Source of the DNA: Streptomyces sp. CG1
GTDB lineage: Bacteria; Actinomycetota; Actinomycetes; Streptomycetales; Streptomycetaceae
NCBI RefSeq assembly: GCF_041080625.1
Contig: NZ_CP163518.1
Coordinates: 3,348,001 to 3,412,000 of the forward strand
DNA length: 64,000 nucleotides
Direction: 5' to 3'
Both the position numbers and the translations under genes were made by a program. The notes under the pieces were generated by a model, which was given only the letters and a program-made list of their open reading frames with translations, searched no databases and was not told where the DNA came from. Each line of letters opens with the position of its first letter. Within the stretch, counting starts at the first letter, position 1. This document shows positions 41,970 through 50,225 of the stretch, one piece after another.

Positions 41970-42796
41970 GTGTTGGCCTTGTTGAGCGAGGCCGTGAGGC
42001 CGGGTGGCGATCAGCCTTATGCGACCACGCGCCTTTTCGCCGTCCGGATCAACGAGGAGTTCGCGCAGGAAGGCGCCCGGATCCTGGCACGATTCCGCGA
42101 ACTCGCGAACGGCTTCCTTGCCGTGAACGATCCCGACGCGATCGTCCAGAACACCAACTCAGCGTTCCGCAGGGAGACGACGGAACTCGACGGACTCAGC
42201 GAGCCGCTGCGCACTGCGCGCCGCAGCCTGTACAGCCTGCTCCTGCAGACCGCGCAACCCCCACAGATAACGCTATTGATCACGTGCGGGCCCTTGAGCA
42301 CGACATCCTCATGAAGCCGCCCCCGGTCTGGTCGCCGCTCACCCTCAGCCGCGTCGTCATGGAGGGCGAGCTCATCACCGAATACCGCCTGGACCCCGCC
42401 ATTCCCCTGAACCGGCGTCTCGCCCGCCTGGCGGGCGTGTGGAGGACTGACCCCACGTACGCGCAGAGGCAGGCCGAAGCGCATGGGTACGGGCCGGCTC
42501 AGGCCACACAAATGCTCAACTACGTCGAGGATGCCTTGCAGAAGTGCCAGGCCACTCCGCGGTACGGTCAGAGAGGCAAGCTGGCCGGGTACGGCTTCGG
42601 CAGCGAGTCGGCTTCCATGGACATCAACATCACTGAGCGCGCGACCAAAGTCATGCCCGACTGGATGCCAGCGCCGTACCGACTGACCTCGGGTGCCGTA
42701 CACAACCGTCCGTGGACAATCGGCCGGGCCAAGGACTTGGCCAACGGGGACGGCCTCGCCGGAGAGGCTGCCACAGCGATGGCCGCCGAGGCGTGA
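41952..42796 (+). pseudogene. Frameshifted hypothetical protein
   Basis: From the ATG at 41952 the frame reads ALVWHVLALLSEAVRPGG, INEEFAQEGARILARFREL and TARRSLYSLLLQTAQPP. At a run of five C near 42258-42262 the sensible continuation moves to another frame: TDNAIDHVRALEHDILMKPP, VVMEGELITEYRLDP, NYVEDALQKCQATPRYG and a stop at 42796. Joined, this is one soluble protein of about 280 residues. I do not recognise the family. A single-base change in the C run, real or technical, explains the split. The second part could also be an independent gene from the GTG at 42284. Confidence 0.5.
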
Positions 42797-42928
42797 TGGA
42801 CCGGCGACCGTCTCACACATCTCTCACAGATCGTGCGGACGGAGGGTGTCGGGAGCGGTTCAACGGCGTCACCCATAGGGCCGTGCCGGACCGTATGGAC
42901 ACCACGGACGGCCGTTAGGGTGGCAGAC

Positions 42929-43864
42929 GTGTCGTACGTAGGCCCGGAGTTCGAACCCGCACAGCCCCGCCGGCCCCGGCGGGGGCCGCTGACCGTGGCG
43001 CTCGCCGCGCTGGTGCCCGGCGCGCTGCTCGGCTGGATGGTGTACGAGGCGGTGGGCGGCAGTGGCCCGGGAGGCGGCTCGGACCGGACAGCGGCGGCCG
43101 CCACGCCCTCCCGTACCGCCCCCGCGTCCCCCTCCCCCACGGACGACGGCAAGCAGGCCTCGGGGGTGTCCGGGGCCGGGTCCGGGTCGCTGAAGGGGAA
43201 GGTCGTCGTCATCGACCCGGGGCACAACCCGGGCAATTTCCAGCACACGGCCGAGATCAACCGCAAGGTCGACATCGGGACGAACGAGAAGGAGTGCGAC
43301 ACCACCGGGACGTCCACGAACGACGGTTTCACCGAGGCCCGGTTCAGCCTCGACGTCGCCCACCGGCTGCGTACGCTGCTGCAGAAGCAGGGCGCCACGG
43401 TGCAGCTGACCCATGACGACGACCGCCCGGCCTGGGGGCCGTGTGTGGACGAGCGGGCGCGGATCGGGAACGCCGCGCACGCGGACGCGGCGATCTCCAT
43501 CCATGCCGACGGCTCCGCGGCCGGCAACCGCGGCTTCCACGTCATCCTTCCCGGATCCGTGCACGCGGGCGCCGCCGACACCCGCAAGATCGTGGGCCCT
43601 TCGCACGACCTCGGTACGCGCGTCGCGGGCACCTTCCTGCGCGACACCGGTGAGCCGCCGTCCAACTACGTCGGCGAAGGTACCGGTCTCGTTACACGTA
43701 CGGACCTGGGTGGTCTCAATCTGTCAACGGTTCCGAAGGTGTTCATCGAGTGCGGCAACATGCGCGATAGCAAGGACGCGGCACTGCTGACCAGCGGCGC
43801 CTGGCGGCAGAAGGCAGCGCAAGGGATCTCTGAGGGAATCGTGAGCTTCCTGCGCGGGTCGTGA
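42929..43864 (+). CDS. N-acetylmuramoyl-L-alanine amidase (Amidase_3)
   Basis: A protein of 311 residues. The GTG at 42929 is chosen because AGGGTGG precedes it by five bases; a GTG at 42920 is the alternative. A membrane anchor (LTVALAALVPGALLGWMVYE) is followed by a Pro/Ser-rich linker and the amidase domain. The zinc ligands are visible as His in VVVIDPGHNPGN, Glu in FTEARFSLDVA and His in AAISIHADGS, with the catalytic Glu in VFIECGNM. It cleaves the bond between muramic acid and the stem peptide outside the membrane. Confidence 0.92.
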   Translation: MSYVGPEFEPAQPRRPRRGPLTVALAALVPGALLGWMVYEAVGGSGPGGGSDRTAAAATPSRTAPASPSPTDDGKQASGVSGAGSGSLKGKVVVIDPGHNPGNFQHTAEINRKVDIGTNEKECDTTGTSTNDGFTEARFSLDVAHRLRTLLQKQGATVQLTHDDDRPAWGPCVDERARIGNAAHADAAISIHADGSAAGNRGFHVILPGSVHAGAADTRKIVGPSHDLGTRVAGTFLRDTGEPPSNYVGEGTGLVTRTDLGGLNLSTVPKVFIECGNMRDSKDAALLTSGAWRQKAAQGISEGIVSFLRGS

Positions 43865-43951
43865 CCGCGGGGTGGAACCGGCCGGACAGCCGGATCTTGC
43901 GGACGGTAGTGTCTACCGGACGACGAGACGACTTACGAAGGACCCTTTGAA

Positions 43952-44752
43952 GTGAATATCCGCTCCCTCACTAGAGGCGACGGCGTGGTGATCGGGGCAG
44001 CGGTGGTGCTGTTCATCGCGTCGTTCCTCACCTTCCAGAGCATCTCCGGCTTCGGCACCACGCAGAGCCGCAACGCGTGGGACGACCTGGGCATGGGCCT
44101 GGGCATCTACATGGGTGCGGTGATCGGTGCCGGCCTCATCGTCGTCAACCGCTGCCTGCCACAGCCGCGCAAGGTGCTCGGGCTCGACCTCGGTCAGCTC
44201 GGCACCGCGTTCCCGGTCCTGGCGGCCTGGACGCTGCTGTGGACCCTGATCGACACGCCTGACGGTGTGAACGCCGGCGCCGGTCTCATCCTCGGCTTCA
44301 TCGCCGCCGTCGCCCTCGCGGGCGGCGCCATCGCCACGCCGCTCGTCCCCGCCCTGCAGGCCGCCCTGCTCCCGGCTCCCAAGCCCGTCGCCCCGCAGCC
44401 CTACGGCGCCCAGCCGCCCGGGGGTTACGGCTACCCGGGTGCCCAGCCGCAGCCGGGCCAGCCGTACGGTGCGCAGCCGCAGCCGGGCCAGCCGTTCGGA
44501 CAGCACCCGGCCCCGCAGGGTGCCGCTCCGGCGGCGGCGCAGCCGGCCGCGGCGGACTTCTCGCCGTTCTGGTTCGCCGTGCCGGTGACCCGCCCGCTGT
44601 TCCCGGAGGACGGCTCGCAGAGCCCGATCGCCGAACTGGCGCCGGGCACCTGGTACCTGGCCGTCGAGCAGCGCGGTGCCCAGCTCGTCGCACAGACCCA
44701 GGACGGCCGCCGGGGCGTGCTCCAGGACACCTCCGGCATCCAGCGCGGCTAG
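43952..44752 (+). CDS. DUF5336-type membrane protein with Pro/Gln-rich repeats
   Basis: A protein of 266 residues from the GTG at 43952. Four membrane helices occupy residues 12-145 (VVIGAAVVLFIASFLTF, YMGAVIGAGLIVV, LLWTLIDT, LILGFIAAVALAGG). A low-complexity segment follows with copies of QPQPGQPYGAQPQPGQP, then a soluble C-terminal part with FWFAVPVTRPLFPEDGS. The layout matches actinobacterial DUF5336 proteins of unknown function. A terminator hairpin follows the stop. Confidence 0.82.
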   Translation: MNIRSLTRGDGVVIGAAVVLFIASFLTFQSISGFGTTQSRNAWDDLGMGLGIYMGAVIGAGLIVVNRCLPQPRKVLGLDLGQLGTAFPVLAAWTLLWTLIDTPDGVNAGAGLILGFIAAVALAGGAIATPLVPALQAALLPAPKPVAPQPYGAQPPGGYGYPGAQPQPGQPYGAQPQPGQPFGQHPAPQGAAPAAAQPAAADFSPFWFAVPVTRPLFPEDGSQSPIAELAPGTWYLAVEQRGAQLVAQTQDGRRGVLQDTSGIQRG

Positions 44753-44780
44753 GCCCTGAGTCCCGCACTGCGCCGCACAC

Positions 44781-44808
44781 GGCCCCTCGCCCTTCCGGGC
44801 GGGGGGCC
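44781..44808 (+). terminator. Hairpin terminator after the DUF5336 gene
   Basis: GGCCCCTCGCCC pairs with GGGCGGGGGGCC around TTCC-type loop bases, with a single T-G pair, and is followed by GTTGT. It is located 29 bp after the stop. Confidence 0.7.
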
Positions 44809-44865
44809 GTTGTCGTACAGTCGGCTCCCGGCTGGAGAACTGACGGTTCGTCAGGAGGCAGGCGT

Positions 44866-45876
44866 ATGCGGCTCGGTCTGGCACTCGGGTACTGGGGACG
44901 CGGTCCGGACGCCGGTCATGTGCCGCTCGCGCAGGAGGCGGAGCGGCTCGGCTATCACTCGGTGTGGACCGCGGAGTCCTGGGGCTCGGACGCCTTCACT
45001 CCGCTGGCCTGGATCGCGGCGCGGACATCGACGATCAGGCTGGGCACGGCCGTTGCCCAGATGGCCGCCCGCTCGCCGACCACCACCGCGATGCACGCGC
45101 TCACCCTGGACCACCTGTCCGGCGGTCGGCTGCTGCTCGGGCTCGGCCTGTCCGGACCGCAGGTGGTGGAGGGCTGGTACGGCCGCCCGTTCCCGAAGTC
45201 ACCGCTGACCGCGACGCGGGAGTACGTGGACGTCGTACGGCAGGTGCTGCGGCGCAAGGCGCCGGTGGCCTCGGACGGGCGGTTCCATCCGCTGCCGTAC
45301 CGGGGTGCGGACGGCACCGGGCTCGGCAAGCCGCTGAAGCCGATCACGCATCCACTGCGGGCCGATCTGCCGGTGCTGCTCGGCGCCGAGGGGCCGAAGA
45401 ACGTGGCGCAGACCGCCCGGATCGCCGACGGCTGGCTGCCGCTGTACTGGGCGCCCGGCAGGCCCGAGGTGTACGGGGATGTGGTGCGCGAGCTGCCCCA
45501 GGGGTTCCTGGTGGCTCCGATGGCCCGGGTGAAGGTCTGCGACGACATCGCCGAGGGGCTGCTGCCGGTCAAGGCCATGCTCGGCTTCTACATCGGCGGG
45601 ATGGGGCACGCGGCCCGCAACTTCCACGCCGACCTCATGGCGCGCATGGGATACGAGAAGGAGGCCCGGCGCATCCAGGAGCTGTTCCTCGCCGGGCGGC
45701 GGGAGGAAGCCGTGCTGTCCGTGCCGGACGCCTTCGCCGACGAGATCTCACTGGTCGGCCCGCGCGAACGCATCGCCGAGCGGCTCGAGTTGTGGCGGGC
45801 GGGCCCGGTGACGGACCTGCTGGCCCTGTCCCCGGACCCGCACAGCCTCAGGGTGCTGGCGGAGCTGAACTCCTAG
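44866..45876 (+). CDS. LLM-class F420-dependent oxidoreductase
   Basis: A protein of 336 residues from the ATG at 44866, with AGGAGG upstream. It is a luciferase-like TIM barrel: MRLGLALGYWGRGPDAGH, WTAESWGSDAFTPLAWIAA, LDHLSGGRLLLGLGLSGPQV and EGPKNVAQTARIADGWLPL. Several of these are typical of F420-binding LLM enzymes of actinobacteria. It reduces or oxidises an unknown substrate with the deazaflavin F420. The stop overlaps the convergent lipoprotein gene by four bases. Confidence 0.92.
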   Translation: MRLGLALGYWGRGPDAGHVPLAQEAERLGYHSVWTAESWGSDAFTPLAWIAARTSTIRLGTAVAQMAARSPTTTAMHALTLDHLSGGRLLLGLGLSGPQVVEGWYGRPFPKSPLTATREYVDVVRQVLRRKAPVASDGRFHPLPYRGADGTGLGKPLKPITHPLRADLPVLLGAEGPKNVAQTARIADGWLPLYWAPGRPEVYGDVVRELPQGFLVAPMARVKVCDDIAEGLLPVKAMLGFYIGGMGHAARNFHADLMARMGYEKEARRIQELFLAGRREEAVLSVPDAFADEISLVGPRERIAERLELWRAGPVTDLLALSPDPHSLRVLAELNS

Positions 45877-46445
45877 CTTCCCTTGGCCAGTTGGGATGCG
45901 GACGGCACCTGGTCCTTGACCGGGGCGCCGGCGCTCGCGCCCGCTCCCTTGACCTTGCTGATGGTGTCGTTGAAGGGGCTGACCGCGCTGTCGTCGCCCG
46001 TGCGGAGCTTGGACGGCAGGTCCTTCAGGGCGTCGATGCCCGAGCTGAGCGGCGCGAGCGCCTTGGCCAGCGCCGGGTCGCCCTGGGCGTTCCGCTCGGC
46101 CGCCTTGAGGCGGTTGTAGGTGAAGGCACCGGCCAGACCGGCCTTCACCAGGGCCGACTTGCGGCCCTTGGCGCCCTTCTTGAACTTTCCGGCCTTCCAG
46201 GGCTTCACGATCCACTGGTAGGTCGCGCCGGCCGCGAGGCCCGCGTTCGTCACGAACCGGGTCTTGGCGAACTTCTGCCGTTCGGCGGACGTGGTCGGGC
46301 TGGGGGTGGCGGCGGCGGGGACGGCCCGGACCGCCGCGGTGTCCTTCGTACTGGTGTTCTCGCTGCTGCCGCAGGCGGTGGAACCGGCCAGCAGGCCGGT
46401 ACAGAGCGTGAGCGCCACGAAGAGGCGCCGTATCGGTACGTCCAC
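45873..46445 (-). CDS. Putative lipoprotein, Ala/Lys-rich
   Basis: A protein of 190 residues from the GTG at 46445, preceded by GGAGG six bases upstream. The signal is RRLFVALTLCTGLLAGSTAC with a lipobox-like STAC. The mature region is helical and Lys/Ala-rich, including FKKGAKGRKSALVKAGLAGA and ALAPLSSGIDALKDLPSKL. I know no family for it. It is convergent with the LLM gene. Confidence 0.8.
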   Translation of the reverse strand: MDVPIRRLFVALTLCTGLLAGSTACGSSENTSTKDTAAVRAVPAAATPSPTTSAERQKFAKTRFVTNAGLAAGATYQWIVKPWKAGKFKKGAKGRKSALVKAGLAGAFTYNRLKAAERNAQGDPALAKALAPLSSGIDALKDLPSKLRTGDDSAVSPFNDTISKVKGAGASAGAPVKDQVPSASQLAKGS

Positions 46446-46545
46446 GGAGTCCTCCGGACGTTGGCCCCGAGTGATTGCTTCCGTTGGCAGCGTCACCCGG
46501 TTCGCTTGGTTGCGCCACTTGGGGGACTCCGGTCCGGTTTCGGCT

Positions 46546-46661
46546 GCGGGTGCGTTGTGGCTGGTCGCTCCCCCAAGTTCCCGGCCTCGCTCGAACCCGG
46601 GGGGACCCCCGTCGCGGCGGAGCCGCATGTCAAACACACCCCCGCGCCCCTTGGGGGCGCG
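46546..46661. repeat. Nested dispersed repeats and terminator-like hairpin
   Basis: GCGGGTGCGTTGTGGCTGG TCGC at 46546-46568 is a fragment of a repeat known from Streptomyces intergenic regions. It is interrupted by GCTCCCCCAAGTTCC...GGGGGGACCCCC (46567-46611), another dispersed hairpin family. At 46643-46661 CGCGCCCC TTG GGGGCGCG forms an 8-bp stem that may terminate the barrel-protein operon. Confidence 0.6.
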
Positions 46662-46677
46662 CTGCACCACCCGGCGC

Positions 46678-47748
46678 TCAGTCGCAGCAGTCCGGGTCCA
46701 GGCCCCCCGGCAAGTGCTCGCCTCCGAAGACCGCGCACGTCGCCTCGTGGCCGCCCAGAGCCGCTACCGCGAGCAGCAGGGAGCCTGCCGTCCAGGTGGT
46801 GAGTTCGCGGGGCCAGATCGCGTCGTCGTCGAAGACGTAGCCCGTCCAGTAGAGGCCGCTCTCCGGGTCGCGCAGGTGCTGGATGGACTGGAGAATGTCC
46901 AGGGCGCGGTCGGACTCGCCGACCGCCCACAGGGCCAGGGCGAGTTCGCTGGACTCGCCGCCGGTGACCCAGGGGTTCGGGACCACGCAGCGCACGCCGA
47001 CGCCGGGCACGACGAACCGGTCCCAGGACTCCTCGATGCGGGTCTCGGCCTCCTCGCCGGTCAGCGCGCCGCCGAGGACCGGGTAGTACCAGTCCATCGA
47101 GTAGCGGTCCTTGTCCAGGAAGCGCTCGGGATGCCGGCGGATCGCATGGCGCAGTCCCCCCACCGCCAACTCCCAGTCGGGCTGCGGCTCTTCGCGCTGC
47201 TCGGCGATGGCGAGCGCGCAGCGCAGCGCGTGGTGGATCGAGGAGCTGCCGGTGAGCAGGGCGTCCGCGGTGGGCGTGCCGTCGTCCTCGCGGCGCCAGC
47301 CGATCTGGCCGCCGGGCTGCTGGAGCCCGAGCACCCATTCCATGGCCGCGTAGACCGTCGGCCACATGCGGTCCAGGAAGGTGTCGTCGCCGGTGGACAG
47401 GTAGTGGTGCCACACGCCCACGGCTATGTAGGCGACGAAGTTGGACTCGCGGGCGCGGTCGGTGACGTCGTCGTGGGCGCCGTCGGCGTAGGCGGCGTAC
47501 CAGGAGCCGTCCTCGTTCTGGTGCCGGGCGAGCCACGTGTACGCCCGCTCGGCAGCCGCGTGCTCGCCCGCCGCGTCCAGGGCCATCGCGGCCTCGGTGT
47601 GGTCCCACGGGTCCAGGTGGTGCCCGCGGAACCACGGGATCGCGCCGTCCTCCCGCTGTACGGCGAGGATGCCCTGGACGGTCGCGGCGGCCTGCTCGGC
47701 GGTGAGGACTCCGGGCAGCACGAGGTGTTCTGTCCGGGGGGTGGTCAC
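46678..47748 (-). CDS. Alpha/alpha-barrel (prenyltransferase/six-hairpin-like) protein
   Basis: A protein of 356 residues from a GTG at 47748 that forms a GTGA overlap with the methyltransferase stop. Helical repeats carry Trp/Gly motifs of the alpha/alpha toroid fold: ILAVQREDGAIPWFRGHHLD, WLARHQNEDGSWYAAYADG, PNPWVTGGESSELALALWA. The fold is shared by terpene cyclase-like proteins and by glycoside hydrolases with a six-hairpin barrel. The DPWDHTEAAMALD region suggests a sugar-binding rather than an isoprenoid role. It has no signal peptide. It is the third gene of the glycosyltransferase/methyltransferase unit. Confidence 0.8.
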   Translation of the reverse strand: MTTPRTEHLVLPGVLTAEQAAATVQGILAVQREDGAIPWFRGHHLDPWDHTEAAMALDAAGEHAAAERAYTWLARHQNEDGSWYAAYADGAHDDVTDRARESNFVAYIAVGVWHHYLSTGDDTFLDRMWPTVYAAMEWVLGLQQPGGQIGWRREDDGTPTADALLTGSSSIHHALRCALAIAEQREEPQPDWELAVGGLRHAIRRHPERFLDKDRYSMDWYYPVLGGALTGEEAETRIEESWDRFVVPGVGVRCVVPNPWVTGGESSELALALWAVGESDRALDILQSIQHLRDPESGLYWTGYVFDDDAIWPRELTTWTAGSLLLAVAALGGHEATCAVFGGEHLPGGLDPDCCD

Positions 47749-48503
47749 TTGGCGGCCGCCCCGGACGTCTCGGTCTCCGCGAGCCGTGGGAGGTGCGGCT
47801 TGGTCGCGTAGACCACGAAGCTCTTGCCGATCAGCGGGTTCAGCGCCTGCTCGGCGACCCGGGTGGCGAACGGCTTCTTCATGATGTCCCAGACCAGCAG
47901 CTTGTGGTACGCCCGCACCGGCAGCGCCTTGTCGTTGTCGACGCCGAACGCGCACTTCAGCCACCAGTACGGCGAGTGCAGCGCGTGCGCGTGATGGCTG
48001 CCGTACGGCTTCAGGCCGGCCTCGCGGGCCTTCGCCACCAGCTCGTCGGCCTTGTAGATGCGGATGTGGCCGCCTTCGACCTCGTGATAGGCGTCGGACA
48101 GCGCCCAGCAGACCTTCTCCGGGCCGTAGCGCGGCACGGTGATCGCGATACGGCCGCCCGGCTTGAGCACCCGGACCATCTCGGCGAGCACGCCCTTGTC
48201 GTCGGGGATGTGCTCCATCACCTCGGAGATGATGACCACGTCGAAGGACTCGTCCGGGAAGGGCAGCGCGAGGGCGTCTCCTTCCATGGCGGTGGCGGTG
48301 GCGCCCTCAGGTGCCTCCCCGGCCTCCTTCATCGCCGCGAACCACTTGGCGACCTCGCGGATCTCCTCGCCGTTCTGGTCCAGGGCCACGACCTGGGCGC
48401 CGCGCCGGTAGCACTCGAAGGCGTGCCGGCCGGCCCCGCAGCCGAGGTCCAGGACTCGGTCGCCGGGGGCGAGCGGGAACCGGGAGAAGTCGACGGTCAG
48501 CAC
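47745..48503 (-). CDS. Class I SAM-dependent methyltransferase
   Basis: A protein of 252 residues from the GTG at 48503. The SAM motif is RVLDLGCGAGRHAFECYRRG near residues 19-38. The acidic motif II is VVALDQNGEEI and motif IV SFDVVIISEVMEHIPDD. The start overlaps the glycosyltransferase stop by seven bases and the stop overlaps the barrel gene. This coupling suggests one pathway in which a glycosylated compound is methylated. The substrate is unknown. Confidence 0.9.
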   Translation of the reverse strand: MLTVDFSRFPLAPGDRVLDLGCGAGRHAFECYRRGAQVVALDQNGEEIREVAKWFAAMKEAGEAPEGATATAMEGDALALPFPDESFDVVIISEVMEHIPDDKGVLAEMVRVLKPGGRIAITVPRYGPEKVCWALSDAYHEVEGGHIRIYKADELVAKAREAGLKPYGSHHAHALHSPYWWLKCAFGVDNDKALPVRAYHKLLVWDIMKKPFATRVAEQALNPLIGKSFVVYATKPHLPRLAETETSGAAAK

Positions 48504-50005
48504 GTGGCCCTGCTTTCGGGGTAGACGCCGGTGTCACTCGTCGAGGTCGCGGACGCAGCACTCGGTGAGGCCGCAACGCTCAGTGAGGCCGCGGGGCGGC
48601 CGGGAATCTGGGCCGCGGGGCGGCCGACGCCTGCCGCGGAGCGGGTGTCCGGGAGACTCGCCGAACGGCTCTCGCCGGCGATGGCCTCGCGGTACCGGGC
48701 CACCGTGCCCTCGGCGGCGCGCGCCCAGGTGAAGTGGCGTAGCACCCGCTCACGGCCCTCGGCCCCGAGCCGTCTCCGCAGCTCGCGGTCCCCGAGAAGC
48801 CGGCCGAGCCCGGCGGCCAGCGCCCCCGCGTCGCCGGGCGGTACGGCAAGGCAGGTCTCGCCGTCGCGGCCGGCGACCTCGGGGATCGCGCCGCCGGTCG
48901 TGGCGAGCAGCGGGGTGCCGGTGGCCATGGCCTCGGCGGCGGGCAGCGAGAAGCCCTCGTACAGCGAGGGCACGCAGGCGACCTCGGCCGAGCGGATCAG
49001 GTCGACCAGTTCGGCGTCGGAGATGCCCTTGACGAAGTCGACGGCGCCGCCCAGGCCGTAGCGCTCGATGGCCGCCGCGACCGGCCCCTCCTCGGGGCGC
49101 TTGCCGACGACGACGAGATGGGCGGCCGGGTGCTCGGTGCGCACCTTGGCCAGCGCCTCCACCAGGAACACCAGCCCCTTCAGCGGCACATCGGCGCTGG
49201 AGGTGGTGACGATCCGGCCCGGTACCTCGGCCACGGCCGGATTCGGCGCGAACAGATCGGTGTCGGCGCCGATATGGACGACGTGGACACGGTCGTCGCG
49301 CACGCCGAGATGGTCGACGATCTCCTGGCGGGAGGTACCGGAGACGGTGAGCACGGACGGCAGCCGGCGCGCGACGCGCTTCTGCATCCGGGTGAAGGCG
49401 TACCAGCGCCGCACCGAGTACCGCCGCTGCCAGCCCTCGGCCGCGTCCAGCTCGAGCTGCCGGTCGACGGTGATGGGATGGTGGATGGTGGTGACCAGAG
49501 GGGCGCCGATGTCGCCCAACAGCCCGTATCCGAGGGTCTGGTTGTCGTGCACGACGTCGAACTCGCCGCGCCGGGCGCGCAGATGGCGGCGGGCGCGCAG
49601 CGAGAAGGTCAGCGGCTCCGGGAACCCGCCGGTCCACATCGTCGCGACCTCCAGGGCGTCGACCCAGTCCCGGTACTCGCCCCGTTTCGGGGTCCGGAAG
49701 GGGTCGGGCTGGCGGTACAGGTCGAGGCTGGGCAACTCGGTGAGAGTGAGTCCGGGGTAGCCCTCGTCGAGGACGGGGTACGGCTGCGAGCCGATGACCT
49801 CGACCCGGTGCCCGAGCCGGGCCAGCTCACGCGAGAGATGCCGTACGTAGACACCCTGCCCGCCGCAGAACGGGTTCCCTTTATAGGTGAGGAGCGCGAT
49901 GTGGAGCGGTCGCTCTCCCCCACTCTCGGCTGCGCTCGAGCGGGAGGGGCCCCCACCGGCAGCGGGGTCCTCCTGGGCACCCGCCTCCCGGGCCTCAGCG
50001 GTCAC
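48497..50005 (-). CDS. Glycosyltransferase, GT4 family
   Basis: A protein of 502 residues from the GTG at 50005. After a variable N-terminal tail the GT-B fold begins IALLTYKGNPFCGGQGVYVR near residue 37. The donor-site motif is EGFSLPAAEAMATGTPLLAT with the E-x7-E pattern, and TSSADVPLKGLVFLVEALA precedes it. The N-terminal tail (residues 17-31) is encoded by a dispersed GC-rich repeat. The C-terminal 60 residues are low complexity, Ser/Ala-rich. It heads the three-gene unit and lies next to the KstR-type operator at 50059. Confidence 0.9.
   Translation of the reverse strand: MTAEAREAGAQEDPAAGGGPSRSSAAESGGERPLHIALLTYKGNPFCGGQGVYVRHLSRELARLGHRVEVIGSQPYPVLDEGYPGLTLTELPSLDLYRQPDPFRTPKRGEYRDWVDALEVATMWTGGFPEPLTFSLRARRHLRARRGEFDVVHDNQTLGYGLLGDIGAPLVTTIHHPITVDRQLELDAAEGWQRRYSVRRWYAFTRMQKRVARRLPSVLTVSGTSRQEIVDHLGVRDDRVHVVHIGADTDLFAPNPAVAEVPGRIVTTSSADVPLKGLVFLVEALAKVRTEHPAAHLVVVGKRPEEGPVAAAIERYGLGGAVDFVKGISDAELVDLIRSAEVACVPSLYEGFSLPAAEAMATGTPLLATTGGAIPEVAGRDGETCLAVPPGDAGALAAGLGRLLGDRELRRRLGAEGRERVLRHFTWARAAEGTVARYREAIAGESRSASLPDTRSAAGVGRPAAQIPGRPAASLSVAASPSAASATSTSDTGVYPESRATC
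49911..49957. repeat. Dispersed GC-rich hairpin repeat inside the glycosyltransferase gene
   Basis: GCTCTCCCCCACTCTCGGCT through GAGCGGGAGGGGCCCCC resembles a common Streptomyces intergenic hairpin element. It sits in the 5' coding region and encodes a Gly/Ser-rich stretch without breaking the frame. Confidence 0.6.
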
Positions 50006-50058
50006 TCCGTGCCCCCTTCTGCCTGCACTGTCCCGCGAGACTACGACGGGACGCTAAT

Positions 50059-50074
50059 CTAGAACAAGTTTCAG
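50059..50074. promoter_or_regulatory. KstR-type operator between glycosyltransferase and KstR-like gene
   Basis: CTAGAACAAGTTTCAG contains TAGAACAAGTTTCA, an exact fit to TnnAACnnGTTnnA. It is 54 bp from the glycosyltransferase start and 152 bp from the kstR-like start, so autoregulation is likely and control of the glycosyltransferase possible. Confidence 0.7.
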
Positions 50075-50225
50075 ACTTGATCGTTCAAGAGGCTCTGAAT
50101 CTACCGGCAGGTAGGGGTGCTGTGAGCAGTGGATCAGGTGATTCGCGCCACGGCGCGCCGCCCTGCCATGCTGTCTGATCACGTGCCCTACAGACGCCTT
50201 CACCGACTGTCACGGAACGGGTCCC

